In this document: positions 39,671-48,669 of the stretch, in pieces | Layout: every line of letters begins with the position of its first letter | Numbering within the stretch: position 1 is the first letter of the stretch | Assembly (NCBI GenBank): GCA_017554105.1 | Contig: JAFZIY010000003.1 | Span: 1 to 49,311 of the forward strand | Length of the DNA: 49,311 nt | Reading direction: 5' to 3' | From: Prevotella sp. | Lineage (GTDB): Bacteria > Bacteroidota > Bacteroidia > Bacteroidales > Bacteroidaceae | Notes under the pieces: generated by a model | Told to the model about the DNA's origin: nothing | What the model saw: only the letters and a program-made list of their open reading frames with translations | Databases searched by the model: none | Position numbers and translations under genes: made by a program

Positions 39671-41458
39671 ATGCAACACTTAAATAACGGATATAGCATT
39701 GATGGGAAGTACACCGTTGCGATGTTTCTGAAAGAAGGGATGTACAACGAGAATTACCGTGTGCTCGACACTGACGGCAATTCCTTTTTCATGAAATTAT
39801 ACGACATGCAACTTCTTCCGGTGTCACTTCACAATGCCGCATATGGCGTGAAGGAGATTGCCGTCTATCATAGGTTGCAGGGTGAGAGTATCTCTAAACT
39901 GCGCGACGAGGGAACGCTGGAACTGGATGGTCAGACGTTCCATTATATGCTTACCGACTATTTCGGCGGCGAACTTCTCTCCGAGGTTATCGCGAGGAGG
40001 CAGACACTGGGTGCTGACGATGCACTAAGATATACCCTTGCCATCGCCGAAGGACTGAAGGAGATGCACGCGGCAGGATTAGTGCATAATGACATTACGC
40101 CGAGGAACATAATGTTCTCTGAGGTTTCGGCTGACGCTAAGGCCATGATTATAGACCTCGGACATGCGTGTGAGCCTACAAGTGATACGCCAATCTTCAC
40201 CACCGAAGACCTGGAGCCTTTTTATCGTGCGCCGGAGACATTCAACAACGTCTTTAAATATGCCGGTGATGTGTTCTCGCTTGCTGCTGTCGCCTATACC
40301 ATGCTGACTGGAAAGGCCCCGTGGCAATATGAAATAAGTAACCTTAAGGACACGGACAGGATACAGAAGACATTGCGGGCAAAACACACCATGACACCTC
40401 TGACTTTCCCCAATCCAGACAGTATTCCAGAACATTTCCGCAAGGCGATAGTACAAACGCTGAAGGCATCGGAAGACAAGCGAATGACATTGCAGCAGTT
40501 CGTAGATGCCATTCAGGGAAAGGAAATGCCGAAAGAGGCTGAGGTAAAGACCGAAGCGAGACATGATGATGACGTACCTCAGGAGAAAGGTGAGTCGGAG
40601 ATGCATGTCAACGTTGAGGTAGAGCAGCGAAAAGGCAATGGCTTCAATGATGTGGCAGGCATGAGCGAACTGAAGAAGATGGTTCGGGAGAAGATTATCT
40701 TCGTGCTGAAGAACAAGGACCTTGCCACGAAATACAAACTCACGCCGCCTAACGGAATGCTTCTCTATGGTCCTCCGGGATGTGGTAAGACATTCTTTGC
40801 GGAGAAGTTTGCCGAGGAGTCGGGCTTCAATTTCATCAGCGTGAAGTCGAGTGACCTTGGCAGTACATATATACATGGTACACAAGGGAAGATAGCCGAA
40901 CTGTTCAAGAAAGCGGAACAGAACCCGCCAACGGTGATCTGCTTCGATGAGTTCGACGCTTTGGTGCCTAACCGCAGTGGTGTGGACAATCAGAGTCTGT
41001 CGAGTGAGGTGAATGAGTTCCTGTCTCAGTTGAACAACTGCTCACAGCGTGGAATATTCGTGATATGCACCAGCAACCGCCCCGACAAGATAGACCCTGC
41101 CGTGTTACGTACTGGTCGTATCGACAAACTTGTCTATGTGCCGATGCCTGACGAGGATGCACGTCGCGAGATGTTCAAACTGCATCTTAAAGACCGCCCC
41201 TGTGAGAAAATCGATTTCGACCGACTGGCGAAACTAACGGAGAACTATATCTCAAGCGACATCTCGTTCATTGTCAATGACTCGGCCATTACCGCCGCCC
41301 TTTCAGACAAGCCCATAACACAGGAGATAATGGAGAACTGTATTCGCTGCAACCGTCCGTCGGTGAGTGCTGAAACACTGAAGAGCTACGAGAGGATGCA
41401 GGCGAAGTTCGGAGAGTCAGGTCCAAGCAACCAAAGACCGCATATCGGATTTAAATAA
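39671..41458 (+). CDS. Protein kinase fused to AAA+ ATPase
   Basis: The 595-residue cytoplasmic protein has two parts. Residues 10-285 form an eukaryotic-type protein kinase fold: Lys42 (FFMKLYD), Glu62 (KEIAVYHRL), catalytic loop HNDITPRN with Asp141 and Asn146 (HND instead of HRD), DLG at 162-164 and RAPE at 186-189. The Gly-rich loop is degenerate. After a charged linker (285-325) comes an AAA+ module of the FtsH/Cdc48 class: Walker A GPPGCGKT at 367-374, Walker B CFDEFDA with Asp426 and Glu427, sensor-1 CTSN and Arg-finger segment LRTGR (480-483). All key catalytic residues look present. I do not know this fusion as a characterised system. It is followed by the YbjN-like gene. Confidence 0.9.
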   Translation: MQHLNNGYSIDGKYTVAMFLKEGMYNENYRVLDTDGNSFFMKLYDMQLLPVSLHNAAYGVKEIAVYHRLQGESISKLRDEGTLELDGQTFHYMLTDYFGGELLSEVIARRQTLGADDALRYTLAIAEGLKEMHAAGLVHNDITPRNIMFSEVSADAKAMIIDLGHACEPTSDTPIFTTEDLEPFYRAPETFNNVFKYAGDVFSLAAVAYTMLTGKAPWQYEISNLKDTDRIQKTLRAKHTMTPLTFPNPDSIPEHFRKAIVQTLKASEDKRMTLQQFVDAIQGKEMPKEAEVKTEARHDDDVPQEKGESEMHVNVEVEQRKGNGFNDVAGMSELKKMVREKIIFVLKNKDLATKYKLTPPNGMLLYGPPGCGKTFFAEKFAEESGFNFISVKSSDLGSTYIHGTQGKIAELFKKAEQNPPTVICFDEFDALVPNRSGVDNQSLSSEVNEFLSQLNNCSQRGIFVICTSNRPDKIDPAVLRTGRIDKLVYVPMPDEDARREMFKLHLKDRPCEKIDFDRLAKLTENYISSDISFIVNDSAITAALSDKPITQEIMENCIRCNRPSVSAETLKSYERMQAKFGESGPSNQRPHIGFK

Positions 41459-41484
41459 TTCAATAAATATAATACTATTAACCT

Positions 41485-41871
41485 ATGGCAAAACTCGACG
41501 AAATCATCAACTACCTTCAGGGTGAAGGCTTGATGCCAAGAAAAGATGAAGACGGTGACATCCTCTTCAAGTATCAGATGAAGAATTTCATAATCTTCGA
41601 TACTACAGATGACGAACAGTATCTACAGATTGCTTTGCCTGGAATCTATGATGTCAACGAAGAAAACCTTGTTGAGGTGTTGGCTGCCTGCAACAGCGTC
41701 AGTCGTTCAATAAAGGTGGCAAAGGCTATTGTTACGGGCGATAACAAGAGTGTGTGGGTGGTTTATGAGTCTATGCTCGACACCACTCCTGTCTATGGAG
41801 ACATCATTCCACGTTCCCTTGAAATACTTCTTGCGGCACAGAGAAGCTTCTATGAGACTATCAATGGATAG
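41485..41871 (+). CDS. YbjN-like (type III chaperone-fold) small protein
   Basis: The 128-residue acidic cytoplasmic protein lacks a signal peptide. The pattern (KLDEIINYLQGEGLMPRKDEDGDILFKYQ, then FIIFDTTDDEQYLQIALPGI, later VWVVYESML) resembles the YbjN/T3SS-chaperone-like alpha/beta fold, whose members bind other proteins. It lies 26 nt after the kinase-AAA+ gene and shares its promoter, so it may be an adaptor or substrate-delivery factor for that ATPase (inference). A perfect hairpin follows. Confidence 0.65.
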   Translation: MAKLDEIINYLQGEGLMPRKDEDGDILFKYQMKNFIIFDTTDDEQYLQIALPGIYDVNEENLVEVLAACNSVSRSIKVAKAIVTGDNKSVWVVYESMLDTTPVYGDIIPRSLEILLAAQRSFYETING

Positions 41872-41879
41872 TATCTTAA

Positions 41880-41929
41880 AATGTAAAGTGGAGAATGGAG
41901 ACATAATTCTCCATTCTCCACTTTACATT
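41880..41929. terminator. Perfect 22-bp hairpin between convergent genes
   Basis: Arms 41880-41901 and 41908-41929 (core TAAAGTGGAGAATGGAG) with a 6-nt loop. It probably terminates both the YbjN-like and gamma-carbonic-anhydrase transcripts. In sequence type it resembles the 32608-32687 repeat. Confidence 0.8.
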
Positions 41930-41939
41930 CTCCATTAAA

Positions 41940-42437
41940 TCAGAGGTACCATTTCATATATTCAACGTAGTGGGCGGCATTATCGGTTTGTCCTGGCTTC
42001 GCCATCTTGATAAACTTTGCCGGCACTCCGCCCCATATCTCTCCGGCACCAATTTTTGTTCCTCCTACAACCAAGGCACCCGCAGCGACAACGGCACCCT
42101 CGCCAACCTCGCAGTGGTCGAGTAGTGTGCTGCCCATGCCGATGAGCGCATGGTCGTGAATGACACATGCATGGACGGTGGCATTGTGTCCTATGGTGAC
42201 ATCGCTGCCGATATGCAACGGACCAGTGAAGCGTGTAGTGTGAAGGCATGCTCCATCCTGTACGTTGGTGCGGTTGCCGATGGTAATCGGTGCCACGTCG
42301 CCACGTACCACGGCATTGAACCATATAGAGCATTCGTCGCCCATCGTCACTTCGCCCACTATCGTGGCATTCTCGCTAAAATAACAGTTCTGGCCCCACT
42401 TGGGGGCCAGACCATTTACTTCTTTTATCAAAGCCAT
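41940..42437 (-). CDS. Gamma-carbonic-anhydrase-like hexapeptide-repeat protein
   Basis: The 165-residue protein consists of left-handed beta-helix hexapeptide repeats (ATIVGEVTMGDECSIWFNAVVRGDVAPITIG...). The three zinc-ligand histidines of gamma-class carbonic anhydrases are in place: His66 (CLHTT), His84 (IGHN) and His89 (VHA). Relatives include YrdA, PaaY and CaiE, some of which lack measurable activity, so the enzymatic role is uncertain. Its start is 3 nt from the mdh stop, so it is almost certainly co-transcribed with mdh. Confidence 0.85.
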   Translation of the reverse strand: MALIKEVNGLAPKWGQNCYFSENATIVGEVTMGDECSIWFNAVVRGDVAPITIGNRTNVQDGACLHTTRFTGPLHIGSDVTIGHNATVHACVIHDHALIGMGSTLLDHCEVGEGAVVAAGALVVGGTKIGAGEIWGGVPAKFIKMAKPGQTDNAAHYVEYMKWYL

Positions 42438-42440
42438 ACC

Positions 42441-43433
42441 TTAAAGGTTCGGGTTAATCTTGTTCCACTCCTCTACTGGAGGAACGATGTTGAGCGTTAC
42501 AAGCTCGTCACGCATCTTGCAGAGGTGCTCGTAGCTGGCGTCGAGCTTGGCATTCTCCTCTGCTGTTCCCTGTGGAACCTCAAACTTAGCACCCTCAGCT
42601 GTCATGGTGGTCTTCATGGCCATCATGATGTGGTCGTACTTGTCTGTCTTAACATATGTTCCCACTGGGAAGCGGAATGGCTCGCCACCCATAGCAGCAC
42701 GAATCATCTCAACAGAGAGATAGGCAGGGCTCTGGAAAGAAGAACGTCCGCGGAGCTCGATAATCTTGGCACCGCCCTTTGTAACGTCAATCTTCATCTG
42801 CTCCCACTCAGCCTCTGGGAATTCCTCAGTACCGATGATGTCGGTCAGCTTGCGGCCTGCAATCTCAACATGACTGCCGAACACTGCCATCTGCTCACCG
42901 TGTCCACCATAGGTAGCGCAACCAGTGATGTCGTCCTGCATAACGTTGAACTTCTTTGCGAGAGCACTCTGCAGACGAGTGGTGTCGAGACCGGCAAGTG
43001 TGGTAACCTGACCTGGTTTCAGTCCTGAGTAGAGCAGAGTAACGAGTCCTGTAAGGTCGGCAGGGTTGAAGATGATAACCACGTGCTTCACGTCAGGGCA
43101 ATATTTCTTGATGTTCTGTCCCAGTTCCTCAGCAATCTTGCAGTTGCCAGCGAGCAAGTCCTCGCGTGTCATTCCAGCCTTGCGTGGTGCACCACCTGAA
43201 GAAATGATGTACTTGGCATCCTTGAAAGCCTCTTCTGCGTCTGTGGTGGCAGTGATTTTCACGTTGCCGAAACCACTCTGGCGCATTTCCTCAGCCACTC
43301 CTTCTGGAGAGAATACGTCATAAAGACAAATGTCACTTGTCAGACCCATCATGAGAGCGGTCTGTACCATGTTGGAACCAATCATACCGGCTGCGCCGAC
43401 GATTGTCAGTTTTTCGTTTGTTAAAAATGCCAT
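42441..43433 (-). CDS. mdh: Malate dehydrogenase
   Basis: The start is the ATG at 43433 (MAFLTNEKLTIVGAAGMIGS); the longer frame adds 27 unlikely residues. The 330-residue NAD-dependent enzyme has Rossmann motif GAAGMIG (13-19), substrate arginines in GAPRKAGMTR (84 and 90), IFNPADLTG and catalytic His178 (GGHGEQM). It interconverts oxaloacetate and malate; in Prevotella-like anaerobes this runs toward malate and succinate during fumarate respiration. The promoter TAACTTTG lies at 43483-43476 on this strand. A strong codon bias suggests high expression. Confidence 0.94.
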   Translation of the reverse strand: MAFLTNEKLTIVGAAGMIGSNMVQTALMMGLTSDICLYDVFSPEGVAEEMRQSGFGNVKITATTDAEEAFKDAKYIISSGGAPRKAGMTREDLLAGNCKIAEELGQNIKKYCPDVKHVVIIFNPADLTGLVTLLYSGLKPGQVTTLAGLDTTRLQSALAKKFNVMQDDITGCATYGGHGEQMAVFGSHVEIAGRKLTDIIGTEEFPEAEWEQMKIDVTKGGAKIIELRGRSSFQSPAYLSVEMIRAAMGGEPFRFPVGTYVKTDKYDHIMMAMKTTMTAEGAKFEVPQGTAEENAKLDASYEHLCKMRDELVTLNIVPPVEEWNKINPNL

Positions 43434-43475
43434 AACTTGTTTTTTATTTATTGTTGTTATATGTTTTTCTGTTTG

Positions 43476-43483
43476 CAAAGTTA
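43476..43483 (-). promoter_or_regulatory. Promoter -7 element of mdh
   Basis: TAACTTTG followed by CAAAC on the minus strand, 42 nt before the mdh ATG. Confidence 0.65.
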
Positions 43484-43651
43484 CAAAAAAAATGTAGAAC
43501 TCTTCCTTTTCCATGGAATAAAAATGTTATATTTTCTAAAAGAGTGGAGCATTGCCAACTCCGTTTAGCAAAAAAAGAGGTTAAACGCTGTTTTCCATGA
43601 TTTTACATATAGAAAAAAGACATTAGATTATGGTGTGATGTTTTTTTTGTT

Positions 43652-43659
43652 TATATTTG
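43652..43659 (+). promoter_or_regulatory. Promoter -7 element of the exported-protein/pepP cluster
   Basis: TATATTTG followed by CAGTC, 28 nt before the exported-protein ATG. Confidence 0.6.
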
Positions 43660-43687
43660 CAGTCGATAAACTAAAACTCCAACCATC

Positions 43688-44767
43688 ATGAAAAGATTAT
43701 TAATCGTCGTCTTTGCATTTTTCTGTCTTACGATAGGTGCTCAGAAGAACATGACGCTCGACCAAATTAAGTCTCAGTGGACTACCAAGTCCTTGAAAGT
43801 TGCGGGAGGCAATGGTACTAACATCTTGCAGCTCTTTGAGGTCTTCCAGAAAGCATGGCCGACATATACTGGCGGTGAACTGCTTAAGTTCGCCAAATCT
43901 AAAGTCCCTTATGGCAACAACGATAAGATAGTTGACATAAAGAACGGTTATGTAGAGTATTCGGAAGACGACCCTGACTCGGAGAATGACGAGCAGCTTC
44001 AGGCATGTGTGTGGCGTCGTAGCAACGGACACAGCCTGCTTGCCGTCAGTCTGCACCGCTTCAGTTCCGAAGCCGAAGTGCTCTGCTTCTACGACTATAA
44101 CCCTCAGACCAAGACGCTGACGCCGGAGAAGAGCCTTGCCAACATCTTCACTCCGTCTTTCCCGGGCTATCGCTATCGGGTGCTCCTGCCACGGAATGAC
44201 AAGGACCTGAAGGTGATGGAGTTTTTCGGAGTCCTCACCATAGAACATCATTATTCATGGGACGGAATGAAGCCAGTTAACCCGCAGGTGTCTATAGAAC
44301 GCATTGACTCCTACAGGGCAGTGTTTGCCGAGAATGTGTTCTTCGCTGAGGAACATCCGCTCACACACTACGCCCTTGTCGATATTGACGAGGACGGATT
44401 CCCCGAGTTGTGGTTGAGGTCTGCAGACAGTTCCTATCAGGCGGTATTTTCCACCAAACTCACCATGGAATATCTTGGAGGACAGGACGACCGTCGCATG
44501 CTGACTTTCTATAAAGGTGCTGTGTGCGATTCGGGTAACTGTGGAACGGGATGCATTTCATCAAGATACAGGTTCGTTGAGAACAGTTGTTTCAAGACGA
44601 GTATCATCAACGAACAGGAGTATGACATGATAGAAGGTGCCTATCCTGTCGGAACTTTCAGAACGAACGATGGCAGTGAGCTTTCGGAGGCAGAGGGAAC
44701 GAGGATTATTGATTCCCTGGGCGAGGAGATAAAGCCCAATGCCAATTGGGTAAGACTTGCGTATTAG
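43688..44767 (+). CDS. Secreted protein of unknown function
   Basis: The 359-residue protein has signal peptide MKRLLIVVFAFFCLTIGAQ. No family recognised. A segment VDIDEDGFPELWLRS resembles a calcium-binding FG-GAP/EF-hand-like loop, and cysteines around CDSGNCGTGC may form disulfides. It is the first gene of a three-gene rightward cluster, with pepP starting 20 nt later. Function unknown. Confidence 0.75.
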   Translation: MKRLLIVVFAFFCLTIGAQKNMTLDQIKSQWTTKSLKVAGGNGTNILQLFEVFQKAWPTYTGGELLKFAKSKVPYGNNDKIVDIKNGYVEYSEDDPDSENDEQLQACVWRRSNGHSLLAVSLHRFSSEAEVLCFYDYNPQTKTLTPEKSLANIFTPSFPGYRYRVLLPRNDKDLKVMEFFGVLTIEHHYSWDGMKPVNPQVSIERIDSYRAVFAENVFFAEEHPLTHYALVDIDEDGFPELWLRSADSSYQAVFSTKLTMEYLGGQDDRRMLTFYKGAVCDSGNCGTGCISSRYRFVENSCFKTSIINEQEYDMIEGAYPVGTFRTNDGSELSEAEGTRIIDSLGEEIKPNANWVRLAY

Positions 44768-44787
44768 GCACACATAAGAACGACACT

Positions 44788-46623
44788 ATGGCACAGACAA
44801 TCAATGAGAGAATAGCCGCGTTGCGTGAGGTGATGCAGCGTGAGCGACTCGCCGCAGTAATATTCCCGAGTACAGACCCTCACAACAGTGAGTATGTCGC
44901 CGACCATTGGAAAAGCCGTGAATGGATCAGTGGCTTCACGGGGTCGGCAGGTACGGCGGTGATTACCATGACTGCCGCGGCCCTTTGGACCGACTCCCGC
45001 TATTTCATTGCGGCAGAGGAACAACTGAAAGGAACGGAGTTTCAGTTGATGAGGCTGAAAATCGCAGGCACACCTACAATCGCTGAGTGGATAGGAAAGA
45101 TGGTGCGCGAGGAGAAACATCCCTATACTGACTGGTCGGAGGTTGCCATCGATGGCATGTGCTGTTCTATATGTGAGGTAAGGACACTGATTGATGAGTT
45201 GCGAGAGGAGGGAGGCATCACGTTGCGTACTAACTTCGATGCATTGAAGCATATCTGGAAAGATCGTCCTGCCATACCAACTCGTCCTGTAGAGGTGTAT
45301 CCGCTGGGGATGGCTGGTGAGACATGCCATGAGAAACTCGGTCGCATACGCCAGGCGTTGCGCGAAAAACATGCCGATGGCATGCTGGTGGCCGCCCTCG
45401 ACGATATTGCATGGACGCTGAACCTGCGTGGAAGTGACGTACATTGCAACCCCGTCTTCGTGTCGTATCTGCTGATATCGTCACAACGAGCGATATTATA
45501 TATTAATAAGGAGAAACTTACCCCTGAGGTCATTGCCTACCTGAAAGGCGAGGGCGTATTGGTGGATGATTACGAGAACATAAAGAGTGGACTGAAGAGT
45601 TACTTCGAGTATAACATCCTGATGGACCCCGATGAGGTCTGCTATGCTTTGTATAAAACTGTTACGGAGAACCCGAAGGTGAAGTCGCCGGTCAGGGTAG
45701 TTGAGGAGACTTCGCCAATCCCTGCACTGAAAGCAATAAAGAATGAAAGGGAACAGGTGGGTTTTAGGAATGCGATGCTGCGTGACGGCATCGCTATGGT
45801 GAAGTTTTTGAGATGGCTGGACGAACAGATTAAGTCTGAAACGACACTGACGGAGATATCAGTGTCGGACAAGTTGGAGGAGTTTAGAGGAGAGCAGCCT
45901 TTGTACAATGGACTTTCGTTCGACACGATTGCCGGCTATCAGGAACATGGCGCCATTGTTCATTACGAGGCGACTCCAGAGACTGATGTGACGTTGAGGC
46001 CTGAGGGACTGTTGTTGCTTGACAGCGGTGCGCAATATATGGACGGAACGACAGACATCACACGGACAATAGCGCTCGGAAAAGTCACTGAGGAGCAACG
46101 ACGCGTCTATACACTCGTGCTAAAAGGACACATACAACTCGCAATGTTATGTTTCCCTGACGGGGCAAGCGGCACGCAACTCGATGCACTGGCACGCAAG
46201 GACATGTGGAAAGAAGGCATGAACTTCCTGCATGGTACCGGTCATGGTGTGGGCTCTTATCTCTGTGTTCATGAGGGACCGCAGCAGATAAGGATGGAGT
46301 ATCGTCCTGCGAAGTTCCATGCTGGAATGACAATCACCGACGAGCCGGGCATCTATCTCGAAGGACGTTTTGGCGTGCGCATCGAGAACATGTTGCTTAC
46401 TGTCCCATATCAGACAACGGAGTTCGGTGATTTCCTGAAGTTTGAGACTCTTACTCTTTGTCCAATCGATACCGTTCCCATTGACATCGATATGCTGACG
46501 AGTGACGAACTGCAATGGCTCGATGATTACCATCGGCACGTCTTCGACATGCTCTCGCCCCATCTCGACGATGCCCATAGGGAATGGCTACGTGAAGTGA
46601 CCAGACCATTAATAACCAAATAA
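44788..46623 (+). CDS. pepP: Xaa-Pro aminopeptidase (M24B)
   Basis: The start at 44788 (MAQTINERIAALREVMQRE) gives 611 residues; a longer frame overlapping the upstream gene is rejected. Two creatinase-like N-terminal domains are followed by the pita-bread catalytic domain with metal ligands Asp412 (LLDSGAQY), Asp423 (GTTDITRT), His486 (HGTGHGVG), Glu519 (DEPGIY) and Glu533 (RIENMLL). The size and three-domain layout match the large eukaryote-like aminopeptidase P common in Bacteroidetes. It removes N-terminal residues before proline; no signal peptide, so cytoplasmic. Confidence 0.93.
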   Translation: MAQTINERIAALREVMQRERLAAVIFPSTDPHNSEYVADHWKSREWISGFTGSAGTAVITMTAAALWTDSRYFIAAEEQLKGTEFQLMRLKIAGTPTIAEWIGKMVREEKHPYTDWSEVAIDGMCCSICEVRTLIDELREEGGITLRTNFDALKHIWKDRPAIPTRPVEVYPLGMAGETCHEKLGRIRQALREKHADGMLVAALDDIAWTLNLRGSDVHCNPVFVSYLLISSQRAILYINKEKLTPEVIAYLKGEGVLVDDYENIKSGLKSYFEYNILMDPDEVCYALYKTVTENPKVKSPVRVVEETSPIPALKAIKNEREQVGFRNAMLRDGIAMVKFLRWLDEQIKSETTLTEISVSDKLEEFRGEQPLYNGLSFDTIAGYQEHGAIVHYEATPETDVTLRPEGLLLLDSGAQYMDGTTDITRTIALGKVTEEQRRVYTLVLKGHIQLAMLCFPDGASGTQLDALARKDMWKEGMNFLHGTGHGVGSYLCVHEGPQQIRMEYRPAKFHAGMTITDEPGIYLEGRFGVRIENMLLTVPYQTTEFGDFLKFETLTLCPIDTVPIDIDMLTSDELQWLDDYHRHVFDMLSPHLDDAHREWLREVTRPLITK

Positions 46624-46633
46624 CATAATCATT

Positions 46634-47188
46634 ATGCGTAAGACATTTTTTGTAATCATGCTTGCCGCATTTACACTCGTCGTGGCGGCATGTTCTTCCA
46701 GTTCGGAGAAGAAACAAGACCAGGGGAATGATGAAAAGGCAGAAGTAAATGCAGAGTCGGCATCAGGTTTCACCACCTATGAGAACAAGGAGTATGGTTT
46801 CAGCATCGCATATCCACCAATCTGCCATCCGCAGAACAACGATGCAGAAATGGAGAAGAGTTTCCGAGGCAAACTTTTCATAGGTGAGAGTGCCATGCTC
46901 ACAGGCCAGTGCCTTGTGAAAGACGATGGTACTGCCTACTCGAAAGACTACTTTGACATGCAGTATGAATTTGCGGCTGCCACATCCGATGGCGCAAAGC
47001 TCGCGAAGAACGAGAAAAGTGACACCGAGTTTACCGTGAAGTCGGCAAATAGCGAGATGGTGTATAATCAGCATGTGATATTCAAGAACGGCAGACTATA
47101 CAGGGTGGATTACACCTATCCTGTCAGTGTGCGCGACAAGCATGACAAGTATGTCGATGAGGTCCTCGCCTCGCTGAAAGTGAAGTGA
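46634..47188 (+). CDS. Lipoprotein with PsbP-like domain
   Basis: The 184-residue lipoprotein has lipobox VVAAC (Cys20), a Ser/Glu/Lys-rich linker and a compact domain opening with FTTYENKEYGFSIAYPP. That is a typical start of PsbP/Mog1-like folds. It starts 10 nt after pepP, so it is probably co-transcribed. Function unknown. Confidence 0.72.
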   Translation: MRKTFFVIMLAAFTLVVAACSSSSEKKQDQGNDEKAEVNAESASGFTTYENKEYGFSIAYPPICHPQNNDAEMEKSFRGKLFIGESAMLTGQCLVKDDGTAYSKDYFDMQYEFAAATSDGAKLAKNEKSDTEFTVKSANSEMVYNQHVIFKNGRLYRVDYTYPVSVRDKHDKYVDEVLASLKVK

Positions 47189-47253
47189 TTCACCTCTCCT
47201 GGACTTCAAACTGTGCTTTTTTTAATGTGTAAAAGAAAAAATATTTTTAAAAA

Positions 47254-47285
47254 CTTGCGTGTTCCGAAAAAATGCTGTACCTTTG
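47254..47285 (+). promoter_or_regulatory. Promoter of rpsU
   Basis: CTTG (47254-47257), 20-nt spacer, TACCTTTG (47278-47285), followed by CACCC. The A/T-rich leader of about 75 nt is typical for highly expressed translation genes in this phylum. Confidence 0.75.
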
Positions 47286-47362
47286 CACCCGCAATTCGTG
47301 ACAACACGTAAGACTCAGATAAAAAATAAATAAGTTTAACAAATAAATTTTTAAATCAAAAC

Positions 47363-47554
47363 ATGATCATCGTACCAGTTAAAGATGGTGAGAACATCGA
47401 GAGAGCACTCAAGAAGTTCAAGAGAAAGTTTGAGAAGACAGGCGTAGTTAAGGAACTTCGCTCACGTCAGCAATACAACAAACCCTCTGTGCTGAAGCGC
47501 CTCAAGATGGAGCATGCTATCTATGTACAGAAGCTCCGCGCAGCAGAGGATTAA
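47363..47554 (+). CDS. rpsU: 30S ribosomal protein S21
   Basis: The 63-residue basic protein begins MIIVPVKDGENIERALKKFKRKFEKTG, followed by VVKELRSRQQYNKPS, the classic S21 sequence. It is part of the small ribosomal subunit near the anti-Shine-Dalgarno end of 16S rRNA. It has its own strong promoter and a terminator 35 nt after its stop. Confidence 0.97.
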   Translation: MIIVPVKDGENIERALKKFKRKFEKTGVVKELRSRQQYNKPSVLKRLKMEHAIYVQKLRAAED

Positions 47555-47589
47555 TCCATAAGGGGCTTATAGCCGACGAAAAAGAAGTC

Positions 47590-47620
47590 GGAGCGGGCAG
47601 ATAATGCTCGCTCCTTTTTT
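47590..47620 (+). terminator. Intrinsic terminator of rpsU
   Basis: A 10-bp stem GGAGCGGGCA / TGCTCGCTCC (one G-T pair) followed by six T residues. Confidence 0.85.
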
Positions 47621-47747
47621 GTTATATTGTAATGTGTTGCCCTATCTGGTTGTGGTACCACAGGTTTCGTCTTTTGAAAAAAGATAGCCGAAAATTTTGT
47701 GGTTAAGGAAAAAATATGTATATTCGCTGACGAAAACAAATCTGACA

Positions 47748-48638
47748 ATGATGAACATGAATACCGAGAGTTTTTTCGATTACCTGCGCTATGAGCGAAA
47801 CGCCTCAGAGCGTACGGTGGTGAAGTATTCGTGTGCATTGGGGCTGTTCCGCCAATATCTCGACAGTCATTGTGAAGAAATGGCGTGGGAGTCGGTTGAC
47901 CGTGACGTCATCAACGACTGGATAGAGCATGAGATGGAGTCGGGTTGTACGGCCCGCACGGTTTGTGGCTATCTTACTGCGGTAAAGGCTTTCTATAGGT
48001 TTGGACTGAAGCGTGGCCTCGTGGAGAGCGACCCTGCGCATAGCGTTGAGGGGCCGAAGAAGGACAAGCCGCTGCCGTATTTCGTAAAGGAGAAGGACAT
48101 GAACCGTCTGCTCGACGAGATAGAGTGGGGCGATGGCATTGAGGATGTTCGCGCGCGTACTATTATAATATTGTTCTATGAGACCGGACTGAGAGCAGCC
48201 GAACTGATAGGGCTCGACGACCAGCAGGTGGACTTTGTGAACAATCAGATAAAGGTGACGGGAAAGAGGAACAAGCAGCGCATCGTGCCCTTCGGGACAG
48301 AGTTGCGCGAGACGTTGAAGGCATACATAGCCAAGCGCGATGAGGAACTGACGAGGCAGTGCGACGCACTTTTCGTTGACAACAAAGGCAGGCGCATGAA
48401 CTACGGACAGGTGAGAAAGGTGGTGCGTGACGGGCTGGGGCTTGTCACTACGATGAAGAAGCGTTCGCCTCACGTGCTGCGTCACTCGTTCGCCACGGCA
48501 ATGCTTAACAACGAGGCAGGATTAGAGAGTGTTCAGAAGTTGCTCGGTCATGAGAGTATCGCCACCACGGAGATATACACTCATACCACGTTTGAGCAAC
48601 TGAAGAAAGTTTATACTAACGCCCATCCAAGGGCATAA
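47748..48638 (+). CDS. xerC: Tyrosine recombinase (XerC/XerD-like)
   Basis: The start is the first of three close ATGs (47748, MMNMNTESFFDYLRYERNAS); the longer frame upstream is not conserved-looking. The 296-residue protein has an N-terminal SAM-like core-binding domain and a C-terminal catalytic domain with Arg149 (TGLRAAEL), Lys173 (VTGKRNKQ), His242 and Arg245 (PHVLRHSFAT), His268 (LLGHES) and Tyr277 (TEIYTH). The length and motifs fit Xer recombinases that resolve chromosome dimers at dif. XerC versus XerD cannot be told from sequence alone. Its neighbours rpsU and hpf are a conserved Bacteroidetes context, so it is likely the housekeeping Xer. Confidence 0.88.
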   Translation: MMNMNTESFFDYLRYERNASERTVVKYSCALGLFRQYLDSHCEEMAWESVDRDVINDWIEHEMESGCTARTVCGYLTAVKAFYRFGLKRGLVESDPAHSVEGPKKDKPLPYFVKEKDMNRLLDEIEWGDGIEDVRARTIIILFYETGLRAAELIGLDDQQVDFVNNQIKVTGKRNKQRIVPFGTELRETLKAYIAKRDEELTRQCDALFVDNKGRRMNYGQVRKVVRDGLGLVTTMKKRSPHVLRHSFATAMLNNEAGLESVQKLLGHESIATTEIYTHTTFEQLKKVYTNAHPRA

Positions 48639-48669
48639 TTCTTAAACCTTTTAAAAACTGGAGGTAACT

